Made by a program: the position numbers and the translations under genes. Positions 53,363 to 61,570 of a DNA stretch of 64,000 bases are shown one piece after another. Within the stretch, counting starts at the first letter, position 1. Every line of letters starts with the position of its first letter. The stretch is from contig CALFLM010000017.1 of NCBI GenBank assembly GCA_937880075.1, positions 10,426 to 74,425 of the forward strand, given 5' to 3'. This DNA is from an uncultured Romboutsia sp. (GTDB lineage Bacteria; Bacillota; Clostridia; Peptostreptococcales; Peptostreptococcaceae). The notes under the pieces are model-generated. The model did no database searches, had not been told where the DNA came from, and saw nothing but the letters and a program-made list of their open reading frames with translations.

Positions 53363-55504
53363 CTACATTTTCATAGATAAAGCTACTCTCTTTTTATTCA
53401 TATCAACTCCTATGACTTTTACATCAACTATATCTCCTACTGTAACAACAGTCATAGGGTCTTTTACATATCCCTTACTCATTTCAGATTTGTGTACTAA
53501 TCCATCATTTTTTATTCCAATGTCAACAAATGCACCAAAGTCAACTACATTTCTTACAGTTCCTTTTAATATCATTCCTTCTTTAATGTCTTCTATTTTT
53601 AATACATCTGTTCTTAATATTGGCTTTATGCCTTCTTCCCTAGGGTCTCTTCCAGGCTTTTTAATTTCAGCTATTATATCTTTTAAAGTAACCTCTCCAA
53701 CTTCAAGTTTATTACTTAATTCTTTTATACCTATAGCTTCGACTTTAGAATCAATATCATTTATATTTTTATTTTCAACATCAGATAGTGAATATCCAAG
53801 CATATCTAACATATTTTTACATATATCATAGCTTTCTGGATGAACTCCAGTATTATCTAAAGGATTTTTAGCCCCTTCAATTCTCATAAATCCTGCACAT
53901 TGAGTAAATGCTTGTGGTCCAAGTCTTTTTACTTTCTTAATTTGAGCTCTTGAAGTAAAATCTCCATTTTCTTCTCTATAAGCTACTATATTCTTAGCTA
54001 TAGTTTTACTTATACCTGCTATATGCTCTAATAAAGAATATGATGCTGTATTTAAATCTACTCCAACACTATTTACTGAATCTTCTACAACTCCATCTAA
54101 TACACCCTCTAATTTCTTTTGGTTTAAGTCATGTTGATATTGACCTACACCTATACTTTTAGGGTCTATTTTTACAAGTTCTGCCAGTGGGTCTTGTAAC
54201 CTTCTTGCTATAGATATAGCTCCTCTTAAAGATACATTTATATCCGGATGTTCTTCATTTGCAAGCTCTGATGCTGAATAAACTGATGCACCTGCTTCAC
54301 TAACTATTATGTATTGAACTTCTCTTTCTATCTCTTTTATCATATCTGATACAAACTTTTCTGATTCTCTTGAGGCTGTACCATTTCCTATCGCTATTAT
54401 ATCTATATTGTATTTTTCAATTAATGATTTTAATTCTTTTTTTGATTCTTCTACTTTATTTTGTGGTTCTGTTGGGTAAACAGTTGTAGTATCTAATAAT
54501 TTACCATTTTTATCAACTACAGCTATCTTACATCCCGTTCTAAATGCAGGGTCAAATCCCATAACAACCTTATCTTTTACTGGTGCTTGAAGTAATAAAC
54601 TTTTTACATTTTTTCCAAATACACTTATAGCTCTTTCTTGTGCATTTTCAGTAAGAGTATTTCTTATTTCTCTTTCAATTGACGGGAAAATTAATCTTTT
54701 GTATGAATCTTCTATCGAACTAACTATTACTTCTTTATTTTTAAAGTTCTTATCATTTACATATTCATTTATTGTATAATTTATTACTTTTTCATTATTA
54801 ATTTCTACTTTAACTTTTAAAAAATCTTCTTTTTCTCCCCTGTTTATTGCCAATACTCTATGTGGTGCTATAGTCTTTACCGACTCACTATAATCATAGT
54901 ACATATCATAAACTGATTTTTCTTCACTTGAATTTTTAGTTACTATTATACCTTCATTTAAAGCAAGTTCTCTTATGTATTTTCTTATTTTAGCATCATC
55001 AGAAACTATTTCAGCTATTATATCCATAGCTCCTTTTATAGCATATTCTGTTGAATTAACTTCTTTATCTTCACTTATGTATTTTGATGATTCTTCATTT
55101 ATATTTATTATATTTTTATTTAGTAAATCTAAGGCTAGCTGTTCTAAACCTCTTTCTTTTGCAATAGTTGCTCTAGTTCTTTTCTTTTGTTTATATGGAG
55201 CATATATATCCTCTACTTCTTGAAGTGTATTAGCTTTTTCTACATTTACCTTTATTTCAGGCGTAAGTTTTCCCTGTTCTTCTATTATTCTTATAACATC
55301 TTCTTTTCTACTTTGAAGATTTCTTAAATATACTAATTTATCGTAAAATGATCTTAAAGTAACATCACTCATTTCTCCAGTCATTTCTTTTCTGTATCTA
55401 GCTATAAATGGAATAGTATTGCCCTCATCTATAAGCTTTATTGTATTATTTATTTGTTCATCTCTAATATTAAATTCTTTTTTTAGAATCTCATTTATAT
55501 TCAT
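53363..55504 (-). CDS. tex: Tex-family RNA-binding transcription accessory protein
   Basis: About 713 residues in the known order: N-terminal helical region with FIARYRKEMTG (about 30-45), a YqgF/RNase H-like domain (GFDPAFRTGCKIAVVD), helix-hairpin-helix units (IAGISKTIAKNIVAYREENG) and a C-terminal S1 domain (about 635-710: GMILKGTVRNVVDFGAFVDIG). It binds nucleic acids and influences transcription; its exact role in clostridia is unclear. ATG 55504 is preferred over the GTG three codons upstream, which is too close to the GA-rich ribosome site. Confidence 0.94.
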   Translation of the reverse strand: MNINEILKKEFNIRDEQINNTIKLIDEGNTIPFIARYRKEMTGEMSDVTLRSFYDKLVYLRNLQSRKEDVIRIIEEQGKLTPEIKVNVEKANTLQEVEDIYAPYKQKKRTRATIAKERGLEQLALDLLNKNIININEESSKYISEDKEVNSTEYAIKGAMDIIAEIVSDDAKIRKYIRELALNEGIIVTKNSSEEKSVYDMYYDYSESVKTIAPHRVLAINRGEKEDFLKVKVEINNEKVINYTINEYVNDKNFKNKEVIVSSIEDSYKRLIFPSIEREIRNTLTENAQERAISVFGKNVKSLLLQAPVKDKVVMGFDPAFRTGCKIAVVDKNGKLLDTTTVYPTEPQNKVEESKKELKSLIEKYNIDIIAIGNGTASRESEKFVSDMIKEIEREVQYIIVSEAGASVYSASELANEEHPDINVSLRGAISIARRLQDPLAELVKIDPKSIGVGQYQHDLNQKKLEGVLDGVVEDSVNSVGVDLNTASYSLLEHIAGISKTIAKNIVAYREENGDFTSRAQIKKVKRLGPQAFTQCAGFMRIEGAKNPLDNTGVHPESYDICKNMLDMLGYSLSDVENKNINDIDSKVEAIGIKELSNKLEVGEVTLKDIIAEIKKPGRDPREEGIKPILRTDVLKIEDIKEGMILKGTVRNVVDFGAFVDIGIKNDGLVHKSEMSKGYVKDPMTVVTVGDIVDVKVIGVDMNKKRVALSMKM

Positions 55505-55546
55505 AAAACCCACTCTTCTTTCGTTTAAATTTATACTTTTAAATAA

Positions 55547-55571
55547 GGCTTGAGAATAAAATTCTCAAGCC
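55547..55571 (-). terminator. Terminator of secA-prfB
   Basis: GGCTTGAGAAT / ATTCTCAAGCC stem with a 3-nt loop and a short T-rich tail, just 3' of the prfB stop. Confidence 0.8.
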
Positions 55572-55577
55572 CCTATT

Positions 55578-56691
55578 TTAACTATTTTTAGACTTATTCA
55601 TTTTTAAGTACTCATTTATAAATAAATCTAAGTTTCCATCCATAACACTATCTACATTTCCCATTTCAGCATTAGTTCTATGGTCTTTTACAAGCTTATA
55701 TGGTTGGAACACATATGATCTTATTTGGCTTCCCCAAGTTATTTGAGAATACTTTCCTTGTATATCCTCAATTTTTTCTTTTTGTTCAAGCTCTTTTAAC
55801 TCTATAAGTTTAGCCATAAGCATTTTCATAGCAGTGTCTTTATTTTTATGCTGAGATCTTTCGTTTTGACACTGTACAACTACACCTGTAGGTATATGAG
55901 TTATTCTTACAGCTGAATCTGTAGTGTTTACATGTTGACCTCCTGCTCCAGATGCTCTATAAGTATCTATTTTTAAGTCAACTGGATTTATATCAATATT
56001 TATACTATCATCTAATTCTGGTATTACATCTATAGATGCAAAAGATGTATGTCTTTTTCCAGAAGGATCAAAAGGAGATATCCTAACTATACGATGAACT
56101 CCTTTTTCACTTTTTAAATATCCATAAGCGTTAAGTCCTTCTATATGAAGTGTTGCGCTTTTAATTCCTGCTTCTGGATCTGATAATAAATCCAATGTTT
56201 TAACTTTATATCCTTTAGCTTCTGCCCATCTTATATACATTCTAAGTAACATTTGAGCCCAATCTTGAGCGTCAAGTCCACCCGTTCCTGCATTTATAGA
56301 TAGTATCGCATTATTCTTGTCATAATCTCCACTTAAAAGAGTTTTTATTCTAACCCTATCAATTTCTTTTTCAAGATTTGATATAGATTTTTCTATTTCT
56401 TTTTCTATTGAATCATCACTTTCTTCTAAGCCTATCTCAATCAATACTTCTATCTCTTCTAAAGATTCTTTTAATTGATTGTACTCTTCTACAGTTTCTT
56501 TTAAACCTTTGTTTTCTTGTAGAACTTTTTGAGCTAACCCATTATCATTCCAAAAATCTTGATGATTCATTTTCTCTTCATTCTCTTGTATCTTAGTTAG
56601 TAATGAAGCAATGTCAAAGAGAATCCCTCAATTCTTCTATATTTGAAGTCATAGACTCCACACTACTTCTATACTCTTGTATATTTAACAT
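55578..56691 (-). CDS. prfB: Peptide chain release factor 2, with +1 frameshift
   Basis: Recognises UGA and UAA stops and releases the finished protein. The first 25 codons run from ATG 56691 to an in-frame TGA at 56614-56616. A +1 shift at CTT TGA C leads into the main frame (DIASLLTK...), giving about 370 residues. The slip is helped by an internal SD-like AGGGA upstream. The GGQ motif (RASGAGGQHVN) and the stop-recognition SPF (IVRISPFDPSGKRH) are present. It starts 15 bp after secA and shares its transcript. Confidence 0.95.
56612..56628 (-). other. prfB programmed +1 frameshift site
   Basis: The coding strand reads AGGGATTCTCTTTGAC. The slippery CTT followed by TGA C is the classic autoregulatory site of RF2 genes, with a somewhat weakened SD spacer compared with AGGGGG. 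Confidence 0.93.
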
Positions 56692-56706
56692 TTTGGACCT
56701 CCAAAA

Positions 56707-59376
56707 TTATCTTCCACAACACTTTTTATACTTTTTACCACTTCCACATGGACAGTCGTCATTTCTTCCTGCTGTATCTTCTTTTTTAACTGTTTTATTG
56801 TCTGCATCTTCATCCACATTAGATGATAAGTGGTCAACATCTATAACTTGCTTTCTTTCAACTGGCTCTTCTATAGTTATATTGAATAAGTATTTTATAG
56901 TATCTTCTTTTATATGACTGTTCATTTCATTGAACATGTTGAATCCTTCATCAGTATATGCTATTACAGGGTCTTGTTGACCTATTGCACGAAGACCTAT
57001 ACCTTGACGTAATTGATCCATAGCATCTATATGATCTATCCAATGGCTATCAACTGCTTGAAGAAGTATAACTCTTTCTACTTCTCTCATTCTATCTGAA
57101 CCTATTCTTTCTTCTTTTCCATTGTATATCTTCATAGCTATTTCAAAAACTTTTTCTATAACTTCTTCTGTTTTAAGGTTTTCTATATCAGAAACTTCTA
57201 TGCTTCCTCTTGGCATGAATAAATTATACATGTACTCTACGAATCTCTCTGCATCAAATACATCTTGAGAATATGACATAACACCTTCTTCTATTAGAGA
57301 ATGAATCATATTTTTGATTTGCTCTTGTAAATTTTCCCCTTCAAGAACACGTCTTCTTTCAGTATATATTATTTCTCTTTGCTTATTCATGACATCATCA
57401 TATTGAAGTACATGCTTTCTTATTCCGAAGTTTCTACCTTCTACTTTCTTTTGTGCACCTTCAATAGATTTAGTTAACATTTTATGCTCTATAGGCATAT
57501 CTTCCTCAAGACCTATTTTTTCTACTATAGCAGATATTCTCTCACTTCCAAATAGTCTCATAAGGTCATCTTCTAAAGATATATAGAATCTTGAGCTACC
57601 TGGGTCTCCTTGACGACCAGCACGTCCTCTTAACTGATTATCAATTCTTCTAGATTCATGTCTTTCTGTACCTATTATAGCAAGACCTCCAGCTTTCATA
57701 ACTTCTTCTTGCTCAACTTTTGTTTCTTCTTTATATTTTTTATATAATTCTTCATACTTCTCTCTAGCAGCAAATAATTCTTCATTGCCTTCTCTATCTA
57801 TACCTTCTAAAGAAGCATCTACTCTATTTATTATACTATCATCATATCCTAACTTCTTCATTTCTTTTTTAGTTAAGAATGTTGGGTTACCACCTAGTGC
57901 TATATCTGTACCACGACCTGCCATATTAGTTGCTATAGTTACAGCTCCTAATCTACCAGCTTGAGCTATTATTTCAGCTTCTTTATCATGATGTTTAGCA
58001 TTTAATACTTCATGCTTTATTCCTCTTTTCTTTAATAATTGAGATATTAATTCAGAGTTTTCTATTGATACAGTACCTACAAGTATAGGTTGTTTATTTT
58101 TGTGTCTTTTTATTATATCTTCAACTACTGCATTAAATTTACCAACTGAATTTTTATAAACTGCATCTGATAAATCTTCTCTTTGTACTGGTTTATTTGT
58201 AGGTATTTGAACTACATCCATTTTATATATAGCTTTAAATTCATCTTCTTCTGTTTTTGCAGTACCAGTCATACCAGAAAGCTTATTATACATTCTGAAG
58301 TAATTTTGGAATGTTACAGTAGCTAAAGTTTTAGATTCTCTTTGTATTCTTAAACCTTCTTTAGCCTCTATAGCTTGATGTAATCCTTCTGAATATCTTC
58401 TACCAAACATAAGTCTTCCTGTAAATTCATCAACAATTACTATCTCACCATCTTTTACCACGTAATCAACATCTTTTTTCATATTTGTATGAGCTTTTAA
58501 TGCTTGATTTATATGGTGGTATAATTCCATATGAGCTATATCAGTTATATTTTCAACATTGAAATAAACTTCTGCCTTTTGTATACCTGATTCAGTTAAA
58601 GCAACTGATTTTTGTTTTTCATCTATTTCATAATTTTCCGGATTTAATGTTAATATAAATGTATTAGCATCTGAATATAAATGAGTAGATTTATCTCCTG
58701 GTCCAGATATTATAAGAGGTGTTCTTGCTTCATCAACAAGTATTGAGTCAACCTCATCCACTATTGCATAGTTTAATTCTCTTTGAACCATTTGTTCTTT
58801 ATGAATTACCATATTGTCTTTTAAGTAATCAAATCCGTATTCATTGTTTGTTCCATAAGTTATATCACATTGATATTGTGCACGTCTTGTTTGCGGATCT
58901 TGACCGTGAACTATTACTCCAACAGTCATTCCTAAAAACTCATATACTTTTTCCATTTGTTCTTTATCACGCTTTGCTAAGTAATCATTTACTGTAACAA
59001 CATGTACACCCTTACCTGTAAGAGCGTTTAAGTAAACTGGAGCTGTACCAACTAATGTTTTACCCTCTCCTGTTTTCATTTCAGCTATTCTACCTTGGTG
59101 AAGAACTATTCCACCTATAAGCTGAACTCTATAATGTCTCATTCCTAATACTCTTTTAGAAGCCTCTCTTATAACTGCAAAAGCTTCTGGTAGTATATCA
59201 TCTAATGTTTCTCCATTTGCCAATCTATCTTTAAATACATTTGTCATGTCTTTAAGATCTTTGTCTGACATAGATTCAAATTTTGGTTCTAATGAATCTA
59301 TACTATCAACTATTTTGTTGAATTTTTTTAGCTCTTTTTTATCTGCCATATTAAATAAATTATCTAAAAAACCCAT
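56707..59376 (-). CDS. secA: Preprotein translocase ATPase SecA
   Basis: Motor that pushes preproteins through SecYEG. The 889 residues have the DEAD motor with Walker A MKTGEGKTL and Walker B VDEVDSILVDEARTPL, the preprotein-binding domain, GTDIALGGNP and the GRAGRQGDPG motif. The C-terminal zinc motif is CPCGSGKKYKKCC. The start follows GAGGAGAGG. prfB directly downstream is a common clostridial arrangement. Confidence 0.98.
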   Translation of the reverse strand: MGFLDNLFNMADKKELKKFNKIVDSIDSLEPKFESMSDKDLKDMTNVFKDRLANGETLDDILPEAFAVIREASKRVLGMRHYRVQLIGGIVLHQGRIAEMKTGEGKTLVGTAPVYLNALTGKGVHVVTVNDYLAKRDKEQMEKVYEFLGMTVGVIVHGQDPQTRRAQYQCDITYGTNNEYGFDYLKDNMVIHKEQMVQRELNYAIVDEVDSILVDEARTPLIISGPGDKSTHLYSDANTFILTLNPENYEIDEKQKSVALTESGIQKAEVYFNVENITDIAHMELYHHINQALKAHTNMKKDVDYVVKDGEIVIVDEFTGRLMFGRRYSEGLHQAIEAKEGLRIQRESKTLATVTFQNYFRMYNKLSGMTGTAKTEEDEFKAIYKMDVVQIPTNKPVQREDLSDAVYKNSVGKFNAVVEDIIKRHKNKQPILVGTVSIENSELISQLLKKRGIKHEVLNAKHHDKEAEIIAQAGRLGAVTIATNMAGRGTDIALGGNPTFLTKKEMKKLGYDDSIINRVDASLEGIDREGNEELFAAREKYEELYKKYKEETKVEQEEVMKAGGLAIIGTERHESRRIDNQLRGRAGRQGDPGSSRFYISLEDDLMRLFGSERISAIVEKIGLEEDMPIEHKMLTKSIEGAQKKVEGRNFGIRKHVLQYDDVMNKQREIIYTERRRVLEGENLQEQIKNMIHSLIEEGVMSYSQDVFDAERFVEYMYNLFMPRGSIEVSDIENLKTEEVIEKVFEIAMKIYNGKEERIGSDRMREVERVILLQAVDSHWIDHIDAMDQLRQGIGLRAIGQQDPVIAYTDEGFNMFNEMNSHIKEDTIKYLFNITIEEPVERKQVIDVDHLSSNVDEDADNKTVKKEDTAGRNDDCPCGSGKKYKKCCGR

Positions 59377-59454
59377 GTTTAAAACCTCTCCTCGTGCATT
59401 TATATAATATCTATATATTTTACCATAAAAACACTATATATAATATTATTTGCT

Positions 59455-59493
59455 CAAAAAAAGCTATCGACAATTAAATTTATCAATAGCTCT
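59455..59493 (-). terminator. Terminator of hpf
   Basis: AGCTATTGA / TCGATAGCT stem (one G-U) with a minus-strand T-run TTTTTTT. Confidence 0.8.
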
Positions 59494-59512
59494 TATAATT
59501 ATTTGTACTGTA

Positions 59513-60061
59513 TTATTCAGATTCTATTAATCCATATCCACCATTTTTACGTCTATATACTATAGATATACCATCTGATTCTGAATTCTTAAACATATAA
59601 AAATCATGTTCTGATAAATCCATTTGTAAAACAGCTTCTTCTGGACTCATTGGTTTTACACCAAATTTCTTAGTTCTTTTTATTACTATATCTAAATTAT
59701 CTTCATTTGAAGAATAATCACTTTCTTCTATATCTTCTATTGCATCAAATCTTACACTTTCATTTGATTGATGTCTATCTTGTAGTCTCTTTTTATATTT
59801 TCTTAATTGCTTATTTAATTTATCATATACAACATCTATAGCTGCATATAGATTTTCCTCTATATCTTCTGCTCTTATTATCGGCCCACTTATAGGTATT
59901 ATTGTAACTTCTACTTTTTGTCTTGATTTTTTAGCACTTACTGTAACCTTTACATCTGTTGCTGGATGAAGGTAGAAATCCAATCTTCCTAATTTCTCTT
60001 CTATGGCATTTTTTATTCCATCTGTTAAATCCATTTGTTTTCCAGATATTATTATATTCAT
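59513..60061 (-). CDS. hpf: Ribosome hibernation promoting factor, long form
   Basis: Binds 30S subunits and pairs ribosomes into inactive 100S dimers in stationary phase. The 182 residues comprise the N-terminal RaiA/YfiA domain (about 1-100: GKQMDLTDGIKNAIEEKLGRL), a variable linker (about 105-125) and the C-terminal dimerisation domain (about 126-180: VIKRTKKFGVKPMSPEEAVLQMDL). It is monocistronic; a raiA-type RNA gene lies upstream on the same strand. Confidence 0.95.
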   Translation of the reverse strand: MNIIISGKQMDLTDGIKNAIEEKLGRLDFYLHPATDVKVTVSAKKSRQKVEVTIIPISGPIIRAEDIEENLYAAIDVVYDKLNKQLRKYKKRLQDRHQSNESVRFDAIEDIEESDYSSNEDNLDIVIKRTKKFGVKPMSPEEAVLQMDLSEHDFYMFKNSESDGISIVYRRKNGGYGLIESE

Positions 60062-60217
60062 AAGAACATCTCCCTTCAGTTATACCAGTATAAAAATTTA
60101 TACTTTATTTTTTTATATTCTATATATCTGTTATAAAACCCTTTATTTTATTGTTAGCTTTTATAATTTAATATATTCAACTAAATGAAGATTTATTTAA
60201 TTTAACAATAATGATTA

Positions 60218-60330
60218 ACAATGTGGATTATTATCCACTAATATATTTGTTGATAATGTGGATAAAGTTGTTAATAAGTCCTATTTTCATGTATTTTTAG
60301 CTATTTTCAATAATATATATATCCACAAAT
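60218..60330. promoter_or_regulatory. Cluster of DnaA-box-like sites
   Basis: A perfect DnaA box (TGTGGATAA, complement of TTATCCACA) lies at 60257-60265. Near matches are TGTGGATTA (60222-60230), TTATCCACT (60231-60239) and ATATCCACA (60319-60327). The first two form a palindrome. They lie in the hpf upstream region, not near dnaA, so a regulatory or DnaA-titrating role is more likely than an origin. The rest of 60062-60490 shows nothing else. Confidence 0.45.
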
Positions 60331-60504
60331 TTTAACTTTAATTGTTATTAATTTGTGTATTTATGTCAAATTTTAGTATTTAAAATAAATTTCATTCCTC
60401 TCATATCGTTAATGATACATTTTCATTTCCACTTCAGATGAGTTAATTGTTCAAAGTACTTTTATCATTAAAAATCTACTAATATTATTTCTACAAGTAG
60501 TTTA

Positions 60505-60748
60505 TTAGTAAAAAAAAAGCACCTATAAAAAGGTACTTTTGAATATTTAGCTGACCTGGTTTTTGACCCCACACTCGCCTACTGGAGGGTTCGCTTGGGT
60601 TTGCCGCACTACTAGCTCTCTCGATTTTATATCGGTAGGTCTTACTTCTAAGCCGCACCATGATCATCAACCCCATTTTTAGTGTTGACTTACGTGGATC
60701 CCTTTGCCTGCGACTGGCTTGGACTTTCAACCACAGACCTAAATATTA
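60505..60748 (-). ncRNA. raiA-type structured noncoding RNA
   Basis: A distinctly GC-rich stretch of about 220 nt in AT-rich DNA, between comFC and hpf (raiA) on the same strand, where the raiA RNA motif of clostridia occurs. It has its own promoter and an intrinsic terminator (AAGTACCT / TAGGTGCTT with nine T). The two ends pair (AATATTTAG near 60750 with CTAAATATT near 60545), closing a single domain. Inside are conserved-looking G/C blocks such as GGCAAACCCAAGCGAACC. The ORF across it is a shadow. Identity rests on position and architecture; I could not match the covariance model. Confidence 0.72.
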
Positions 60749-60755
60749 CTAAATC

Positions 60756-60784
60756 ATTTTAATATTTTAAATAAAATATGTCAA
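60756..60784 (-). promoter_or_regulatory. Promoter of the raiA-type RNA
   Basis: -35 TTGACA, 17-bp spacer, -10 TAAAAT on the minus strand. It is a near-consensus SigA promoter, as expected for an abundant RNA. It lies just 3' of comFC. Confidence 0.7.
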
Positions 60785-60791
60785 TAGTAAA

Positions 60792-61568
60792 TTATACAGT
60801 AACATAAAATGTATCTGCTCTAGTTAAAAAAGTAGCCACAAAAACCTTATTTATCCCATTTATTTTTAAAACCTTTGATATTTCATTGACTGTTGAACCT
60901 GTTGTAAATATATCATCTACAAGCAAGATATTTTTATTTTTTAGTTCAACGATATTATCTTTTATTACAAATGCATTTTTTAATTCATTAATTCTATCTT
61001 CTTTACCTAATTTATATAACCTTCTTGTATTATATTTTCTATCTATATTGTCTATAACAGGTATATCTGTTATCTTACTTAAATCATTAGCTATCTTTTT
61101 AGCTTGATTAAATCCTCTTTGTCTTAATCTTTTTTTATGTAATGGAACAAATAATATATAATCAAATTTAATATTTTCTAAATCTAATTTCTCTTTCATT
61201 ATAGTTGCAATATATTTGCTAAAATAAGTTTTATTATTATATTTTAGTCCAAAAACTATTTTCTTACTAATTTCTGTGTATTCTACACAAGATATTACTT
61301 TATCAAAGTAAAATCCCTTATTTAAACAATAAGTACACCCATCTATACTTTGTTCTTCTAAAGAATAATTAATTATAGGCTTACCACATTTAACACATCC
61401 GTCTAATATAAAATTTATATTATTAAAGCAACCCTTACACATAGAGTATGTAGTATTTTTACTTATGGAACAATTGCATAATATACAGCTTATATTTTCA
61501 GGATATAAAAAGTCTAAAAACACACTAACTAAATTAGTAATTAAATTCAAAAAAATATTTTTTATCAT
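60792..61568 (-). CDS. comFC: ComFC-type phosphoribosyltransferase-like protein
   Basis: 258 residues related to ComFC/GntX, needed for DNA uptake in competent bacteria but also common elsewhere. It has N-terminal zinc-finger cysteines (CILCNCS, CKGC, CVKCG, CTYC) and a C-terminal PRTase domain with the PRPP loop ILLVDDIFTTGSTV. Its start is 2 bp from the recD2 stop, so they form one operon; no comFA is present. Confidence 0.88.
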   Translation of the reverse strand: MIKNIFLNLITNLVSVFLDFLYPENISCILCNCSISKNTTYSMCKGCFNNINFILDGCVKCGKPIINYSLEEQSIDGCTYCLNKGFYFDKVISCVEYTEISKKIVFGLKYNNKTYFSKYIATIMKEKLDLENIKFDYILFVPLHKKRLRQRGFNQAKKIANDLSKITDIPVIDNIDRKYNTRRLYKLGKEDRINELKNAFVIKDNIVELKNKNILLVDDIFTTGSTVNEISKVLKINGINKVFVATFLTRADTFYVTV

Positions 61569-61570
61569 AA

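Noticed and set aside
60218..60330. Chromosomal replication origin
   Set aside because: There are DnaA boxes but no dnaA, dnaN or rpmH nearby, and no clear DnaA-trio or unwinding arrangement; a regulatory cluster is more likely.
60491..60730. 79-residue minus-strand ORF (Arg/Ser-rich)
   Set aside because: It runs across the structured raiA-type RNA and its terminator; it has no ribosome site and its composition reflects RNA helices, not a protein.
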